Below, one piece after another: positions 9,256 to 18,109 of a DNA stretch of 64,000 bases; the stretch's first letter is position 1; the number at the start of each line of letters is the position of its first letter. This DNA is from an uncultured Lachnospiraceae bacterium (lineage in GTDB: Bacteria; Bacillota; Clostridia; Lachnospirales; Lachnospiraceae), in contig CAJTOK010000001.1 of NCBI GenBank assembly GCA_910577825.1, positions 1-64,000 of the forward strand, given 5' to 3'. The position numbers were made by a program, and so were the translations under genes. The notes beneath the pieces were generated by a model. It ran no database searches. It saw nothing but the letters and a program-made list of their open reading frames with translations, and had not been told where the DNA came from.

Positions 9256-10014
9256 CTAATTAACTGGCATACCTAACATCTTTGATATCATATTCTGCTG
9301 CTGCTGCATCTGCTGCCCCTGTACAAAGTAATTATACTGCTGCATTACCTGTCCCTTCTTCTGTTCAGTTACATACTCTTCCACATCAATGTCTTCAATC
9401 TGTGATACAGAAGATGTCATATTTTCAGCGGAAACATTACTGACACTTACACTAAACTCTACAGCATTGTTCTGTGCACCTAAAGATGCCCTTGCACCGT
9501 CTACTTTACTGATTGCATCATCAATGGTCCTGATATCAAACTTCCCTGTAACACTGTAATCCTTAATTCCCAGGTTTTCCAGTGTCATATCTTCCGTTTT
9601 TATAGACAGCCCCCCGCCCTGCGGGTTCAGCGCAAGATGCAGGTCTGCCATGCTCCCGTCTAAAAGATGCTTTGTATTAAACTGTGTATCCTTTGCAACA
9701 CTTGTTATATGTTCCTTTAACTGGTCAATCTCTTTCTGCATGCCCTGCCTGTCAGAATCAGAATAAATAGCTGAACTTGCAGCCTTAACGCTTAATTCCC
9801 TTATGCGCTGGAGGCTGTCTGTAATATTAGAAAGGGCAGCATCCGCTGTCTTAATAAGGCTTATGCCATCCTCGCCATTCCTCGCACCCTGCTTATAGCC
9901 ATTAACCTGTGACTGGTGCTTCTGTGCAATGGCAGAACCTGCCGGGTCATCTGCTACACGCCTTGTTAAAGAAGCATTGTAATTGTTGTTTACTGATGAA
10001 ATACTGGTACTCAT
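9256..10014 (-). CDS. Short flagellin-like protein
   Basis: A 252-residue protein with flagellin N- and C-terminal signatures: ADDPAGSAIAQKHQSQVNG and NGEDGISLIKTADAALS near the start, then RELSVKAASSAIYSD. The later GARASLGAQNNAVEF and IEDIDVEEYVTEQKKGQVM correspond to the conserved C-terminal helices. Only 20 residues precede ADDPAG, against about 39 in canonical flagellins such as Hag, so much of the N-terminal D0 helix is missing. The C-terminus is unusually Gln-rich (QQYNYFVQGQQMQQQQN). It could be a minor filament component, a junction protein or a non-polymerising relative. It is a single gene with a vegetative-type promoter, not a sigma-28 promoter. Confidence 0.85.
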   Translation of the reverse strand: MSTSISSVNNNYNASLTRRVADDPAGSAIAQKHQSQVNGYKQGARNGEDGISLIKTADAALSNITDSLQRIRELSVKAASSAIYSDSDRQGMQKEIDQLKEHITSVAKDTQFNTKHLLDGSMADLHLALNPQGGGLSIKTEDMTLENLGIKDYSVTGKFDIRTIDDAISKVDGARASLGAQNNAVEFSVSVSNVSAENMTSSVSQIEDIDVEEYVTEQKKGQVMQQYNYFVQGQQMQQQQNMISKMLGMPVN

Positions 10015-10057
10015 AAAATCACCCCACTTCCACTATTAACATTTTCTGGATAAATAT

Positions 10058-10086
10058 ATTATAGATTATAATACCAGAAACATCAA
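10058..10086 (-). promoter_or_regulatory. Promoter of the flagellin-like gene
   Basis: On the minus strand TTGATG (10086-10081) and TATAAT (10063-10058) are separated by exactly 17 bp, 44 bp upstream of the start codon. This is a SigA-type promoter; no sigma-28-like sequence was seen. Confidence 0.6.
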
Positions 10087-10170
10087 GCCGTATTTGGGAA
10101 AAAATTAGAAAATTTCCTGCACTTTGTAAAATCTTTTCTGCAAATATAAAAGCCAAAAAACTTATTTCTA

Positions 10171-10179
10171 TGATATAAT
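10171..10179 (+). promoter_or_regulatory. Extended -10 promoter of the DUF3237 gene
   Basis: TGATATAAT gives an extended -10 element (TGN before TATAAT at 10174-10179), 55 bp upstream of the start at 10234. No clear -35 is present. Confidence 0.55.
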
Positions 10180-10233
10180 TTAATTAGCAGGCTGATATTA
10201 AGTATTAAAATATTTTTATAAAAGGAGAAAAAC

Positions 10234-10686
10234 ATGGATAATCCAATTATGAAATTCCAGATTTTTGTGGATGGCTCACAGGTTTCTGATATGAAAGGGC
10301 CATATGGTGCTGTATCAATTATTCCATTTACAGGCAAGGCAGAATCTGAGTTGTTTACAGGTGTAATCCTGCCCGGGGCTGCAGATGTGCAAGTAGAAAA
10401 TGTATCAGGAAGCCGTAATTTATGTGCAAAATATATGTTTAAAGGACAGGACAAGGAAGGAAACAGCTGTTATCTGTTTGTTGAAAATAATGGCTATATT
10501 ACAGATAGCAATAAGGATGCCCCGTATTTAAACACATACCCGCAGTTTATTACAGACAGCCCTGTACTCGGCAGTTATCTGTGCCAGGCAAGATTCCGTT
10601 CAGAAGTCCAGGGGACAGAGAATGGCGTGGAAATCCGTATTTATGATGTGTTAAAAGACAGCGGGGCAGGCAGCCACAAACTATAA
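10234..10686 (+). CDS. DUF3237 family protein
   Basis: A 150-residue cytoplasmic protein without signal peptide or membrane segment. It fits DUF3237, small beta-barrel proteins of unknown function: GPYGAVSIIPFTGKAESELF, GVILPGAADVQ, SGSRNLCAKYMFKGQDKEG, then GSYLCQARFRSEVQG. Family length is about 150 residues, so it looks complete. The start has an AAAGGAG site at good spacing. It lies upstream of the polyphosphate operon with an 89-bp gap and may be read separately. No reaction can be assigned. Confidence 0.75.
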   Translation: MDNPIMKFQIFVDGSQVSDMKGPYGAVSIIPFTGKAESELFTGVILPGAADVQVENVSGSRNLCAKYMFKGQDKEGNSCYLFVENNGYITDSNKDAPYLNTYPQFITDSPVLGSYLCQARFRSEVQGTENGVEIRIYDVLKDSGAGSHKL

Positions 10687-10775
10687 AAAAATAATAAAAT
10701 TTATTCTACAGCTGGTAATTTTTCCTCAAATGAATTAGAATTAATAATATAAAACACTTTAATGGAGGGATTCAT

Positions 10776-12347
10776 ATGGCAGTTACAATTTTTGCAGCAA
10801 TAGATGTTGGTTCACATGAAACAGCGCTGCGTATCTATGAAGTTTCTAAAAAATATGGCGTGCATGAAATAGAGGCTGTGCACCACACAGCAAGGCTTGG
10901 GCTTGAAACATATTCCACACAGCATATAAGTTACCATACTATTGATAAGCTTTGCAATATTTTAAACGGGTTTTCTGCCAAAATGAAAGAATATGCCATT
11001 ACTGACTATATGATTACGGCTACAAGTGCCCTGCGTGAAGCAGACAATAATTTAATTGTGCTTGACCAGGTAAAACAGCGCACAGGATTTCTTATTAAAA
11101 TACTTAGCAACCCTGAACAGAGGTATCTTTGTTATAAGTCAATAGCACTTAAGGAAAATTCGTTCCACAAGCTTATCCAGAAAGGTACTCTTCTCGTAGA
11201 TGTTGGGGGCGGAAGCATACAGCTTTCACTTTTTGATAAAAATGTACTTGTTATTTCACAGAATATAATGATTGGTTCTTTAAGGATTAATGAAGTATTA
11301 CAGGCCATGAAGTCACAGACCGATAATTACCAGAACCTTGTCTATGAATATATTTCAAACGACCTGCATAATTTTGTATCACTTTATATCCCGGACTATA
11401 AGGTTAAAAATATTATTGCTGTAGGCAACCAGCTGCAAAGCTTTGTAAAATACCTGAGTGTGCATAATTTTGGAAACCTCCAGCCCGTCGATGCCAAAGG
11501 CAAAAAGAAAGATTCCATTAACAGGCAGGAATACGAAGAATTTTACCAGGCTATAACCTCACAAAGCCCTGAAGAACTTTCAAAGGAACTTGACACACCT
11601 GTTGAAAGGACTACCCTGCTGCTTCCTATTGCAATGATTTTCCACAATATATTTGAAGAGACCAAGGCAGAACAGATATGGCTTTCGGGTATAAACCTGT
11701 GTGATGGCATGGCGGCAGATTTTGCAGAACGCAAAGAAAAAATAACACCTGCACATAATTTTACTGAAAGCATGGTATCCGCTGCAAGAAATATTGCAAG
11801 ACGGTATAAATGTGAAGAGGACCACAATAATAATATAGAAGATATTGCACTGAAAATATTTGACACATTGAAGAAACATAACAACCTTACAAAACGTGAC
11901 AGGCTGGTTTTACAGATATCTGCTATACTTAACAGCTGCGGCAAGTTTATTAATTTAAATGACATTGGCGAAAATTCATATAAAATTATTATGTCCACTG
12001 AAATTATAGGGCTTTCACAAAGAGAACGTGTTATGATAGCAAATATTGACAGATATCCTGCTGAAAGGTTTCCAAGCTATGCAGAAACCAGGGATTTATT
12101 TACAATGGATGATTATATAAAAGCCACTAAATTAAATGCAATATTAAAGCTTGCAATTTCAATGGATAAAAGCCACCGCCAGAAGTTCCGCAATATAACA
12201 GTAGAGCTTAAAGATACTAAACTGGTAATAACTGGCAGGACTCTTTATGATGTTACACTTGAACAGGGAATATTTAAGAAATATTCTGATTTCTTTGAAG
12301 AGGTATATGGCATACAGCCTGTACTTAAACAGAAAAAACAGTTTTAA
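10776..12347 (+). CDS. Ppx/GppA phosphatase with C-terminal HD-like domain
   Basis: A 523-residue protein of the sugar-kinase/HSP70 superfamily. FAAIDVGSHETALRIYE is the first phosphate-binding loop, VDVGGGSIQLSLFDK the second, and ATSALREADN matches the Ppx/GppA helix. The C-terminal 200 residues (from about FTESMVSAARNIARRYKCEE) resemble the HD-like domain of long Ppx proteins. The family hydrolyses polyphosphate from chain ends or converts pppGpp to ppGpp; the two activities cannot be separated from sequence. It lies 31 bp upstream of ppk, so co-transcription and opposing roles in polyphosphate balance are likely. A TGGAGGG ribosome site supports the start. Confidence 0.88.
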   Translation: MAVTIFAAIDVGSHETALRIYEVSKKYGVHEIEAVHHTARLGLETYSTQHISYHTIDKLCNILNGFSAKMKEYAITDYMITATSALREADNNLIVLDQVKQRTGFLIKILSNPEQRYLCYKSIALKENSFHKLIQKGTLLVDVGGGSIQLSLFDKNVLVISQNIMIGSLRINEVLQAMKSQTDNYQNLVYEYISNDLHNFVSLYIPDYKVKNIIAVGNQLQSFVKYLSVHNFGNLQPVDAKGKKKDSINRQEYEEFYQAITSQSPEELSKELDTPVERTTLLLPIAMIFHNIFEETKAEQIWLSGINLCDGMAADFAERKEKITPAHNFTESMVSAARNIARRYKCEEDHNNNIEDIALKIFDTLKKHNNLTKRDRLVLQISAILNSCGKFINLNDIGENSYKIIMSTEIIGLSQRERVMIANIDRYPAERFPSYAETRDLFTMDDYIKATKLNAILKLAISMDKSHRQKFRNITVELKDTKLVITGRTLYDVTLEQGIFKKYSDFFEEVYGIQPVLKQKKQF

Positions 12348-12378
12348 GCTTAAAACAGCCTTTGAATGGAGGATTTAT

Positions 12379-14604
12379 ATGGCAGATAAAAACAATTATA
12401 TTAAACCTGAATATTTTTACAACCGGGAATTAAGCTGGATTTCATTTAATTACCGTGTACTTAGTGAAGCACAGGACAAGAAACGCCCGCTTTTTGACAG
12501 AATGGGTTTTCTTGCAATTACGGCTTCAAACCTTGATGAGTTTTTTATGATACGTGTTGCTTCACTTAAAGATATGGTACAGGTAAACTATACTAAAAAA
12601 GACATTGCAGGCATGGCACCAGCAGAACAGCTTGCCGCAATAAGCGGGAAAACACACCAGCTTGTTAAAGACCAGTATAATATATACAATTATGAAGTTA
12701 TACCTGACCTTTTAGATAACGGGCTGAAAATTATTTCGTATTATGAAGATTTAAATAGTGAACAGTCAAAATATGTAGATGAATATTTCCAGTCAGAGGT
12801 ATTTCCTGTGCTTACCCCTATGGCTGTGGATTCATCAAGGCCTTTCCCGCTTATACGCAATAAAACTTTAAATATAGGCGCTGTTATTAAAATAAAGCCT
12901 GGCACTGGTAAAAATGAAAATACACAGTTCCGTGAATTATATATGTCACATTATAATAAAAAGAAGCATGGCAGTGATGATACAGGCGGAATTGATTTTG
13001 CAACAGTACAGGTCCCTTCTGTGCTTCCACGTTTTGTAGAAATACCTTCAGGCAACGGTATACAGAAAACTTTTATTCTTCTTGAACAGATTATTGAAAA
13101 AAATATTGAGAAGCTTTTTATTAATTATGAAGTTCTTTCTGCATTCCCATACAGGATTATGAGAAATGCCGACCTTGATATTGAAGAGGACGAAGCGGCA
13201 GACCTTCTTGTGGAAATAGAACGCCAGCTTAAAAAACGCCAGTGGGGGCAGGCTATAAGGCTTGAAGTTGAGGATGGCATTGACAAACGCCTGCTTAAAA
13301 CGCTTAAAAATGAATTACAGGTAAATGAAGAAGATATATTTAAGATTAATGGCCCGCTTGACCTTACTTTCCTGTCAAAGTTTGATAAAATTGATGGTTT
13401 TGACAGCCTGCGCAAAAAAAGCTATACCCCGCAGCCTGCAAAATACCTTAATGGAAATAATAATCTTTTTGAACAGATACGCGAACATGATATACTGCTG
13501 CACCACCCTTATGAAACATTTGAGCCTGTAGTTAATTTTGTGCGCCAGGCCTCAAAAGACCCTGATGTGCTTGCAATTAAGCAGACCCTTTACCGTGTAA
13601 GCAGCAACTCGCCAATTATTGCTTCACTTGCTGCTGCCGCTGAAAATGGCAAACAGGTAACTGTACTTGTGGAATTAAAGGCAAGGTTTGATGAGAAAAA
13701 CAATATTATATGGGCGAGAAAGCTTGAACAGGCAGGATGCCATGTAATATACGGGCTTGTGGGCTTAAAGACACATAGCAAGATTACACTTGTAGTACGC
13801 AAGGAAGAAGACGGGATAAGGCGTTATGTACATCTTGGAACAGGCAATTATAATGACAGCACCGCCAAAATCTACACTGACATGGGGCTTCTTACATGCC
13901 AGAAGGCAATAGGTGCAGATGCAACTGCTGTATTTAACATGCTTTCCGGGTATTCTGAACCTGCTGTATGGAATAAACTTGCAATCGCCCCTATCTGGCT
14001 GCGTGACCGTTTTATATCACTTATAAAGCGCGAAACAGAATTTGCAAAATCAGGCAAAACAGCATTTATTAAAGCCAAAATGAATTCATTATGTGACCAG
14101 GGCATAATTGCTGCACTTTATGAAGCTTCTGCCGCAGGAGTCAGGATTGACCTTGTAGTACGTGGCATATGCTGCCTTAAAACAGGGCTTAAAGGCATAA
14201 GTGAAAATATTACAGTGCGTTCTATAGTTGGCAATTTCCTTGAACACAGCCGTATATTCTACTTCCATAACAATGGCTTTGAAGAAGTATTTATGGGAAG
14301 TGCCGACTGGATGCCACGCAACCTTGATAAACGTGTGGAAATACTGTTCCCTGTAGAAGATGATGAGCTTAAACAGGAAGTAATCCATATACTTGATATC
14401 CAGCTTACAGACAATACAAAAGCCCGTATAATGCAGCCTGACGGGACTTATTTAATACCCGTTCCAGAGCCTGGCACAAATAAAATATGTGCACAGGATT
14501 ACTTTTGCAAAGAAGCCATAGAAAAAACAAATGAAGGAAAGAAAAACCCTGGCAGCGTTATACCACGTTTTGAACCGCTGTCAGGAGAACCAGAAGTAAA
14601 ATAA
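12379..14604 (+). CDS. ppk1: Polyphosphate kinase 1
   Basis: A 741-residue PPK1, which reversibly transfers the gamma-phosphate of ATP to polyphosphate. It opens with FYNRELSWISFNYRVLSEA, the PPK N domain. The catalytic C1 domain has ELKARFDEKNNIIWARKLE and GLKTHSKITLVVR, whose His is the autophosphorylated residue of the family. The C2 domain has GNFLEHSRIFYFHNNGFEE and GSADWMPRNLDKRVEILFPV. All key residues are present and the length is normal (about 690-740). The ATG at 12379 is chosen because TGGAGG lies 7 nt upstream; a longer frame from 12247 would overlap ppx by 100 bp. It is second in the Ppx-Ppk operon and is followed by a strong terminator. Confidence 0.96.
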   Translation: MADKNNYIKPEYFYNRELSWISFNYRVLSEAQDKKRPLFDRMGFLAITASNLDEFFMIRVASLKDMVQVNYTKKDIAGMAPAEQLAAISGKTHQLVKDQYNIYNYEVIPDLLDNGLKIISYYEDLNSEQSKYVDEYFQSEVFPVLTPMAVDSSRPFPLIRNKTLNIGAVIKIKPGTGKNENTQFRELYMSHYNKKKHGSDDTGGIDFATVQVPSVLPRFVEIPSGNGIQKTFILLEQIIEKNIEKLFINYEVLSAFPYRIMRNADLDIEEDEAADLLVEIERQLKKRQWGQAIRLEVEDGIDKRLLKTLKNELQVNEEDIFKINGPLDLTFLSKFDKIDGFDSLRKKSYTPQPAKYLNGNNNLFEQIREHDILLHHPYETFEPVVNFVRQASKDPDVLAIKQTLYRVSSNSPIIASLAAAAENGKQVTVLVELKARFDEKNNIIWARKLEQAGCHVIYGLVGLKTHSKITLVVRKEEDGIRRYVHLGTGNYNDSTAKIYTDMGLLTCQKAIGADATAVFNMLSGYSEPAVWNKLAIAPIWLRDRFISLIKRETEFAKSGKTAFIKAKMNSLCDQGIIAALYEASAAGVRIDLVVRGICCLKTGLKGISENITVRSIVGNFLEHSRIFYFHNNGFEEVFMGSADWMPRNLDKRVEILFPVEDDELKQEVIHILDIQLTDNTKARIMQPDGTYLIPVPEPGTNKICAQDYFCKEAIEKTNEGKKNPGSVIPRFEPLSGEPEVK

Positions 14605-14627
14605 TAAAACACAGGCAATCCTGTTAT

Positions 14628-14678
14628 AATAACTAAAATAAGACGCCGCCCTGGATGCAGTGTCTTATTTTAGTTATT
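14628..14678 (+). terminator. Terminator after ppk1
   Basis: A 17-bp stem (14628-14644 with 14662-14678, AATAACTAAAATAAGAC arm) with a 17-nt loop is followed by CTTTTATT. It lies 24 bp past the ppk1 stop and could also serve the convergent small gene. Confidence 0.8.
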
Positions 14679-14717
14679 CTTTTATTACTGGATACACCGT
14701 TCTATTATACACTATTA

Positions 14718-14894
14718 CTATTTACCCATCTTCAGTTTCAGGACCCGTAATTCTTCTTCTAAATTATCCTTAAGCCTGAAAGCTTTTATACTTTGTTCAG
14801 AAGAAGCCCCCACCAGATTACCATACTTAATAAGTAGTGAACAAAATTCGATTTTTTCTTTAAGCTCTTTTTCTTCCATTTTTAACTTATCCAT
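14718..14894 (-). CDS. Small predicted coiled-coil protein
   Basis: A 58-residue charged protein: MDKLKMEEKELKEKIEF begins a helix with heptad-like spacing, and LKDNLEEELRVLKLKMGK ends a second. It resembles the size and two-helix layout of Spo0E-like regulators but lacks their SxxLD signature, so that name is not applied. The ATG at 14894 follows GGGGG at 8-nt spacing; a longer in-frame start at 14921 has no ribosome site. Its function is unknown. Confidence 0.6.
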   Translation of the reverse strand: MDKLKMEEKELKEKIEFCSLLIKYGNLVGASSEQSIKAFRLKDNLEEELRVLKLKMGK

Positions 14895-15092
14895 AGCATA
14901 TCCCCCGTTCTCCCGTAACATTATGGCTTAATAACCTGACAGTACGGCATAATAATTTTTATTAAATTTTTATCTATTTTGTATATATGGTATTATACAT
15001 CTTTATTACAAATTATTCAATATGCCAGATTTTATTCTTTGAAAATTTTCTTAAATTTTCATAATATGGTTAACGGGAATGGGAAATGCTTT

Positions 15093-15527
15093 TTAAAGAT
15101 AAGGCTGCATATCCTTGCAAAGCTTATCTTCAATAGAAATAAGACGGCTGCATATATCTTTTGAAGCATTGTCTGCCCCTGTATACTGGTTCATATACAT
15201 ATGGAGTGATTTTACACCCATATTGCAGCCATCAGTTATAAGGCTTGCAATAGATTTGTCACTTCCGTCCATTGCCATTTTAAAATTAGTTTTTAACCAT
15301 GACATGCCTTTAGCCATAGGGGCAGGCTCTTTTTCTTCACTGTTATGTTTAAGGAGCAGTGAATGGAGTTCATTGCCAAGCTTTTCATGGTGCATCCTGC
15401 TTTCATTTAATACATCCCTTAATTCAGTTGCTTTTACTTTATCAAGAACTTCATCAATTGATTCAACAGCCATTTTAGTGCCTGAATCACATTCTTTTAA
15501 TAACTGGATTGTATCATTGCTTTCCAT
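15093..15527 (-). CDS. DUF2383 / ferritin-like four-helix-bundle protein
   Basis: A 144-residue all-helical protein. DTIQLLKECDSGTKMAVESI starts helix 1, LNESRMHHEKLGNELHSLL forms helix 2, GSDKSIASLITDGCNMGVKS helix 3, and ASKDICSRLISIEDKLCKDM helix 4. This is the pattern of the DUF2383 (PF09537) ferritin-like family, made in spore-formers and stress conditions, function unproven. The ATG at 15527 follows AGGAGG; upstream in-frame codons to 15629 are not preceded by a ribosome site. It is a single gene. Confidence 0.75.
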   Translation of the reverse strand: MESNDTIQLLKECDSGTKMAVESIDEVLDKVKATELRDVLNESRMHHEKLGNELHSLLLKHNSEEKEPAPMAKGMSWLKTNFKMAMDGSDKSIASLITDGCNMGVKSLHMYMNQYTGADNASKDICSRLISIEDKLCKDMQPYL

Positions 15528-15660
15528 AATTATCCTCCTGTTATATAATATATTTAAAATGATAAAATATATTATATGCAGGTATAATGATTTTATACGT
15601 TTCCAAATAAACATCCTACAATTATGCAAAATATAAAAATATAATTAAATTATAAAGATT

Positions 15661-16431
15661 TTATTTCCTTTCAGAGTGCCCAAAATAAATACATGAAACT
15701 GCCAGGCAGAAAACAGTAATTAAAACTGCTACAGGCAGCCAGGGTACAAGCTGTATTTCTGCTGTATCCATGTTTTCAGACAGCTTGCTGTATTCCGCTG
15801 TTATTATATAAAAAGGGTATGATACAGGATATGCAAACCATATTTTTGTATTTATTATTAAAACAGATGGCACAACTGCTGCAAGCCCTGTCCCTATAGA
15901 GAAAACGGGGGTTTTTATACATACAGACAAAAGCCAGAATAAAGCTGCCATTGGTATAGCTGATATAAGTAAAATCCCTGCCTCTTTAAATACAAAAAGC
16001 GGCGGAAGCATGAAATTATAATCCTCTATATTTGAGGCAATGGCAGCACTTATATAGTAGATAACTACCATCATAAATATTTGTGCCGCTGCAAGTACAG
16101 ACAATACAATAAACTTTGCCAGGCATAGCATGGATGTGCTTACTGGCATTGCAAGCATTTTTAAAATCCCGTTATTGCTTCTTTCAGTCTGGTTAATAAG
16201 CACAGTGCTTACAATAATGCTTGCCGGGAACATAAACCATGATATGCCAAGAAATCCTTGTATTAAAAAATTATATTCAGGCAAAATCCCTTCTGCCTGC
16301 ATTTTAAAATTAATATCTGAATTTAGTATAGAAGGAATCCACAGTATAACTGATGCTGCAAGCAGTATAAACAGTATTTTAGAGCGGCGTATTTTCTTAA
16401 ATTCAATGCCTATAAGAGAAATAAAATTCAT
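15661..16431 (-). CDS. Lantibiotic/bacitracin-type ABC permease (LanG-like)
   Basis: A 256-residue ABC-2-type permease with about six membrane segments (residues about 18-37, 60-80, 105-130, 148-170, 180-200, 225-248). It starts FISLIGIEFKKIRRSKILF, typical of LanE/LanG and BcrB-like immunity permeases, and contains RSNNGILKMLAMPVSTS in the first cytoplasmic loop. Its ATG overlaps the stop of the upstream permease by 4 bp (ATGA), so the two are coupled. It is the last gene of a three-gene operon controlled, by inference, by the divergent two-component pair. The expected role is removal of a membrane-active peptide. Confidence 0.85.
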   Translation of the reverse strand: MNFISLIGIEFKKIRRSKILFILLAASVILWIPSILNSDINFKMQAEGILPEYNFLIQGFLGISWFMFPASIIVSTVLINQTERSNNGILKMLAMPVSTSMLCLAKFIVLSVLAAAQIFMMVVIYYISAAIASNIEDYNFMLPPLFVFKEAGILLISAIPMAALFWLLSVCIKTPVFSIGTGLAAVVPSVLIINTKIWFAYPVSYPFYIITAEYSKLSENMDTAEIQLVPWLPVAVLITVFCLAVSCIYFGHSERK

Positions 16432-17150
16432 TCAGATATCCTCCTTATTTTAATTAATAATAATTCCATAACAATAATAACCGCACTTTCTATAACAGCT
16501 GCAATAATAAATCTGTTTATAGTATCTGGTGCTGTATTTGTAAATATCTGGAAAGGCATTGCAAATGGGAATAACGATAATACAAAATTGTCTGTTGGAA
16601 GCATTGTTGCCATAAATACGCACACAACACCTGTTCCCAGCGTAATCCACATATTTTTAAATGCAGATGCTATAAAAAGTGAAAATAGTACAGCTGGAAT
16701 AATTAATACCATTTCATATACAAAACTTTTAAATAATAAATGCCATGTCCCAGTACTGCCTGTAAACCAGTAATCTATACAAAATACTATGCCACATGAT
16801 TCTATTATAAATACAGCTATGCACATAAGTATAATTAAAGCCAGTTTGCCAAAATACATATTACTCTCATGTACAGGCAGCATACGCATTTTCTGTATTG
16901 CATTATCTGTATATTCAGAATTGTATATTATACATGCGCACATTACAATAAGCAGTACATTAAGCATTGCCATTATGCTCCAGTTTGCATCAAAAAGTAT
17001 GTTTACAGGAGAAGCATTGGTATTTGTATATATTTTATGGCGTACTGCCATATTAAGTACAGGTATTAATGCCGATATAATGCCTCCAGCTACAAATACA
17101 GGTACAAAACCTGTTCTTTTTACTTTTTTAGATTCAAGCATAAATCCCAT
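16428..17150 (-). CDS. Lantibiotic/bacitracin-type ABC permease (LanE-like)
   Basis: A 240-residue permease with about six membrane segments, paralogous in layout to the downstream one (MLESKKVKRTGFVPVFVAGG start, then YTDNAIQKMRMLPVHES in the loop after the second segment). The ATG at 17150 follows GAGGTG and starts just past the ATPase stop; longer frames to 17198 overlap the ATPase gene. LanF-E-G systems use one ATPase and two unlike permeases, which is exactly the set here. It acts in the membrane to protect against lantibiotic-like or cationic peptides. Confidence 0.82.
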   Translation of the reverse strand: MGFMLESKKVKRTGFVPVFVAGGIISALIPVLNMAVRHKIYTNTNASPVNILFDANWSIMAMLNVLLIVMCACIIYNSEYTDNAIQKMRMLPVHESNMYFGKLALIILMCIAVFIIESCGIVFCIDYWFTGSTGTWHLLFKSFVYEMVLIIPAVLFSLFIASAFKNMWITLGTGVVCVFMATMLPTDNFVLSLFPFAMPFQIFTNTAPDTINRFIIAAVIESAVIIVMELLLIKIRRISE

Positions 17151-17151
17151 A

Positions 17152-17907
17152 TCACACCTCATTTCTGCGCCTGCTGTTATCTTCATCAACCATTGCAAGA
17201 AAAGTGTCTTCCAGGCGGTCTGAAGGATACCCCTGTAATGCTGCGCTTTGTCTTAAACCATCAAGTGTCCCCTCAAATAAAAGACGTCCATGGTTTAAAA
17301 TTCCAATGTTGTCTGCCATAAGCTCTATTTCGGAAAGCATATGTGAAGATACCAGGACTGTACAATTAAACATTTTGGGCAATGAACGTATAAGCTCCCT
17401 GGTTTCATGTATTCCTGAAGGGTCAAGCCCGTTTGTAGGCTCATCAAGTATAAGTATAGGCGGTTTGCCAATTAATGCACTTGCAAGCCCAAGCCTCTGT
17501 TTCATGCCAAGTGAATACTTCTTTGCAAGCCTCTTTTTATATTGTGCAATTCCTGCAATTTCCAGTGCTTCATCAACAGCTTCTTTAGGAAGCCCTAATA
17601 TTTTACGTATAATATCTAAATTTTCCTCACCTGTAAGATTACCATAAAAAGCAGGTGCTTCAATAAATGAACCTGTTTCTTTTAAAATTTCTGTCCTGTT
17701 TTTAGGATATGACATCCCGTCAATTACAAATGAACCACTTGTCGGGTTTACAAGCCCTAAAAACATCTTCATAGTTGTTGACTTTCCCGCCCCGTTCGGG
17801 CCCAGAAAACCATAGACAGCACCTTTGGGAATATGGAGGTTAATTCCTGATACCGCAGTAAAGCCTGCATAAGTTTTAGTTAAATTTCTGGTTTCAATAA
17901 TATTCAT
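17152..17907 (-). CDS. ABC transporter ATPase, LanF/BcrA type
   Basis: A 251-residue ATPase. Walker A is GFLGPNGAGKSTTMKMFLGL, the signature is YSLGMKQRLGLASAL, and Walker B is PILILDEPTNGLDPSG, all intact. The ATG at 17907 follows AAGGAGC; the in-frame extension to 17949 has no ribosome site. It is the first gene of the operon and drives the two permeases that follow. The CprABC system of Clostridioides and LanFEG immunity systems share this order. An 11-bp tandem repeat upstream suggests control by the divergent OmpR-type regulator. Confidence 0.92.
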   Translation of the reverse strand: MNIIETRNLTKTYAGFTAVSGINLHIPKGAVYGFLGPNGAGKSTTMKMFLGLVNPTSGSFVIDGMSYPKNRTEILKETGSFIEAPAFYGNLTGEENLDIIRKILGLPKEAVDEALEIAGIAQYKKRLAKKYSLGMKQRLGLASALIGKPPILILDEPTNGLDPSGIHETRELIRSLPKMFNCTVLVSSHMLSEIELMADNIGILNHGRLLFEGTLDGLRQSAALQGYPSDRLEDTFLAMVDEDNSRRRNEV

Positions 17908-17940
17908 AATACTCTGCTCCTTTCCTTGTAACTGTGTTTT

Positions 17941-17969
17941 ATTATACACATAATTCCTTGCAATAACAT
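17941..17969 (-). promoter_or_regulatory. Promoter of the LanFEG-like operon
   Basis: On the minus strand TATAAT is at 17946-17941, 33 bp before the start codon. The -35 position 17 bp upstream (17969-17964, ATGTTA) is poor, as expected of an activator-dependent promoter. The tandem repeat operator lies 5 bp further upstream. Confidence 0.55.
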
Positions 17970-17974
17970 TCTGC

Positions 17975-17996
17975 CTGCCTTACATCTGCCTTACAT
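17975..17996. promoter_or_regulatory. 11-bp tandem repeat, candidate response-regulator operator
   Basis: CTGCCTTACAT occurs twice in perfect tandem (17975-17985 and 17986-17996). Half-sites spaced by 11 bp on one DNA face are the usual binding arrangement of OmpR-family regulators. The repeat sits just upstream of the weak -35 of the ABC operon and 114 bp before the OmpR-type regulator gene, so activation of the ABC operon by that regulator is the simplest reading. Confidence 0.65.
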
Positions 17997-18028
17997 TTGC
18001 ACATAAATAATAAAATCTTCTTTTTATG

Positions 18029-18037
18029 TGGTATAAT
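18029..18037 (+). promoter_or_regulatory. Extended -10 promoter of the two-component operon
   Basis: TGGTATAAT (TGN followed by TATAAT at 18032-18037) lies 72 bp before the regulator start at 18110. No clear -35 was found. Confidence 0.55.
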
Positions 18038-18109
18038 AATATTAATCCCCACATAGAAAATACTGCTATTAACCATAATAACAAACAGACATAGAAAGAA
18101 GGTGCTTTA

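Noticed and set aside
14718..14894. Spo0E-like sporulation regulator
   Set aside because: Size and helices fit, but the SxxLD signature is absent.
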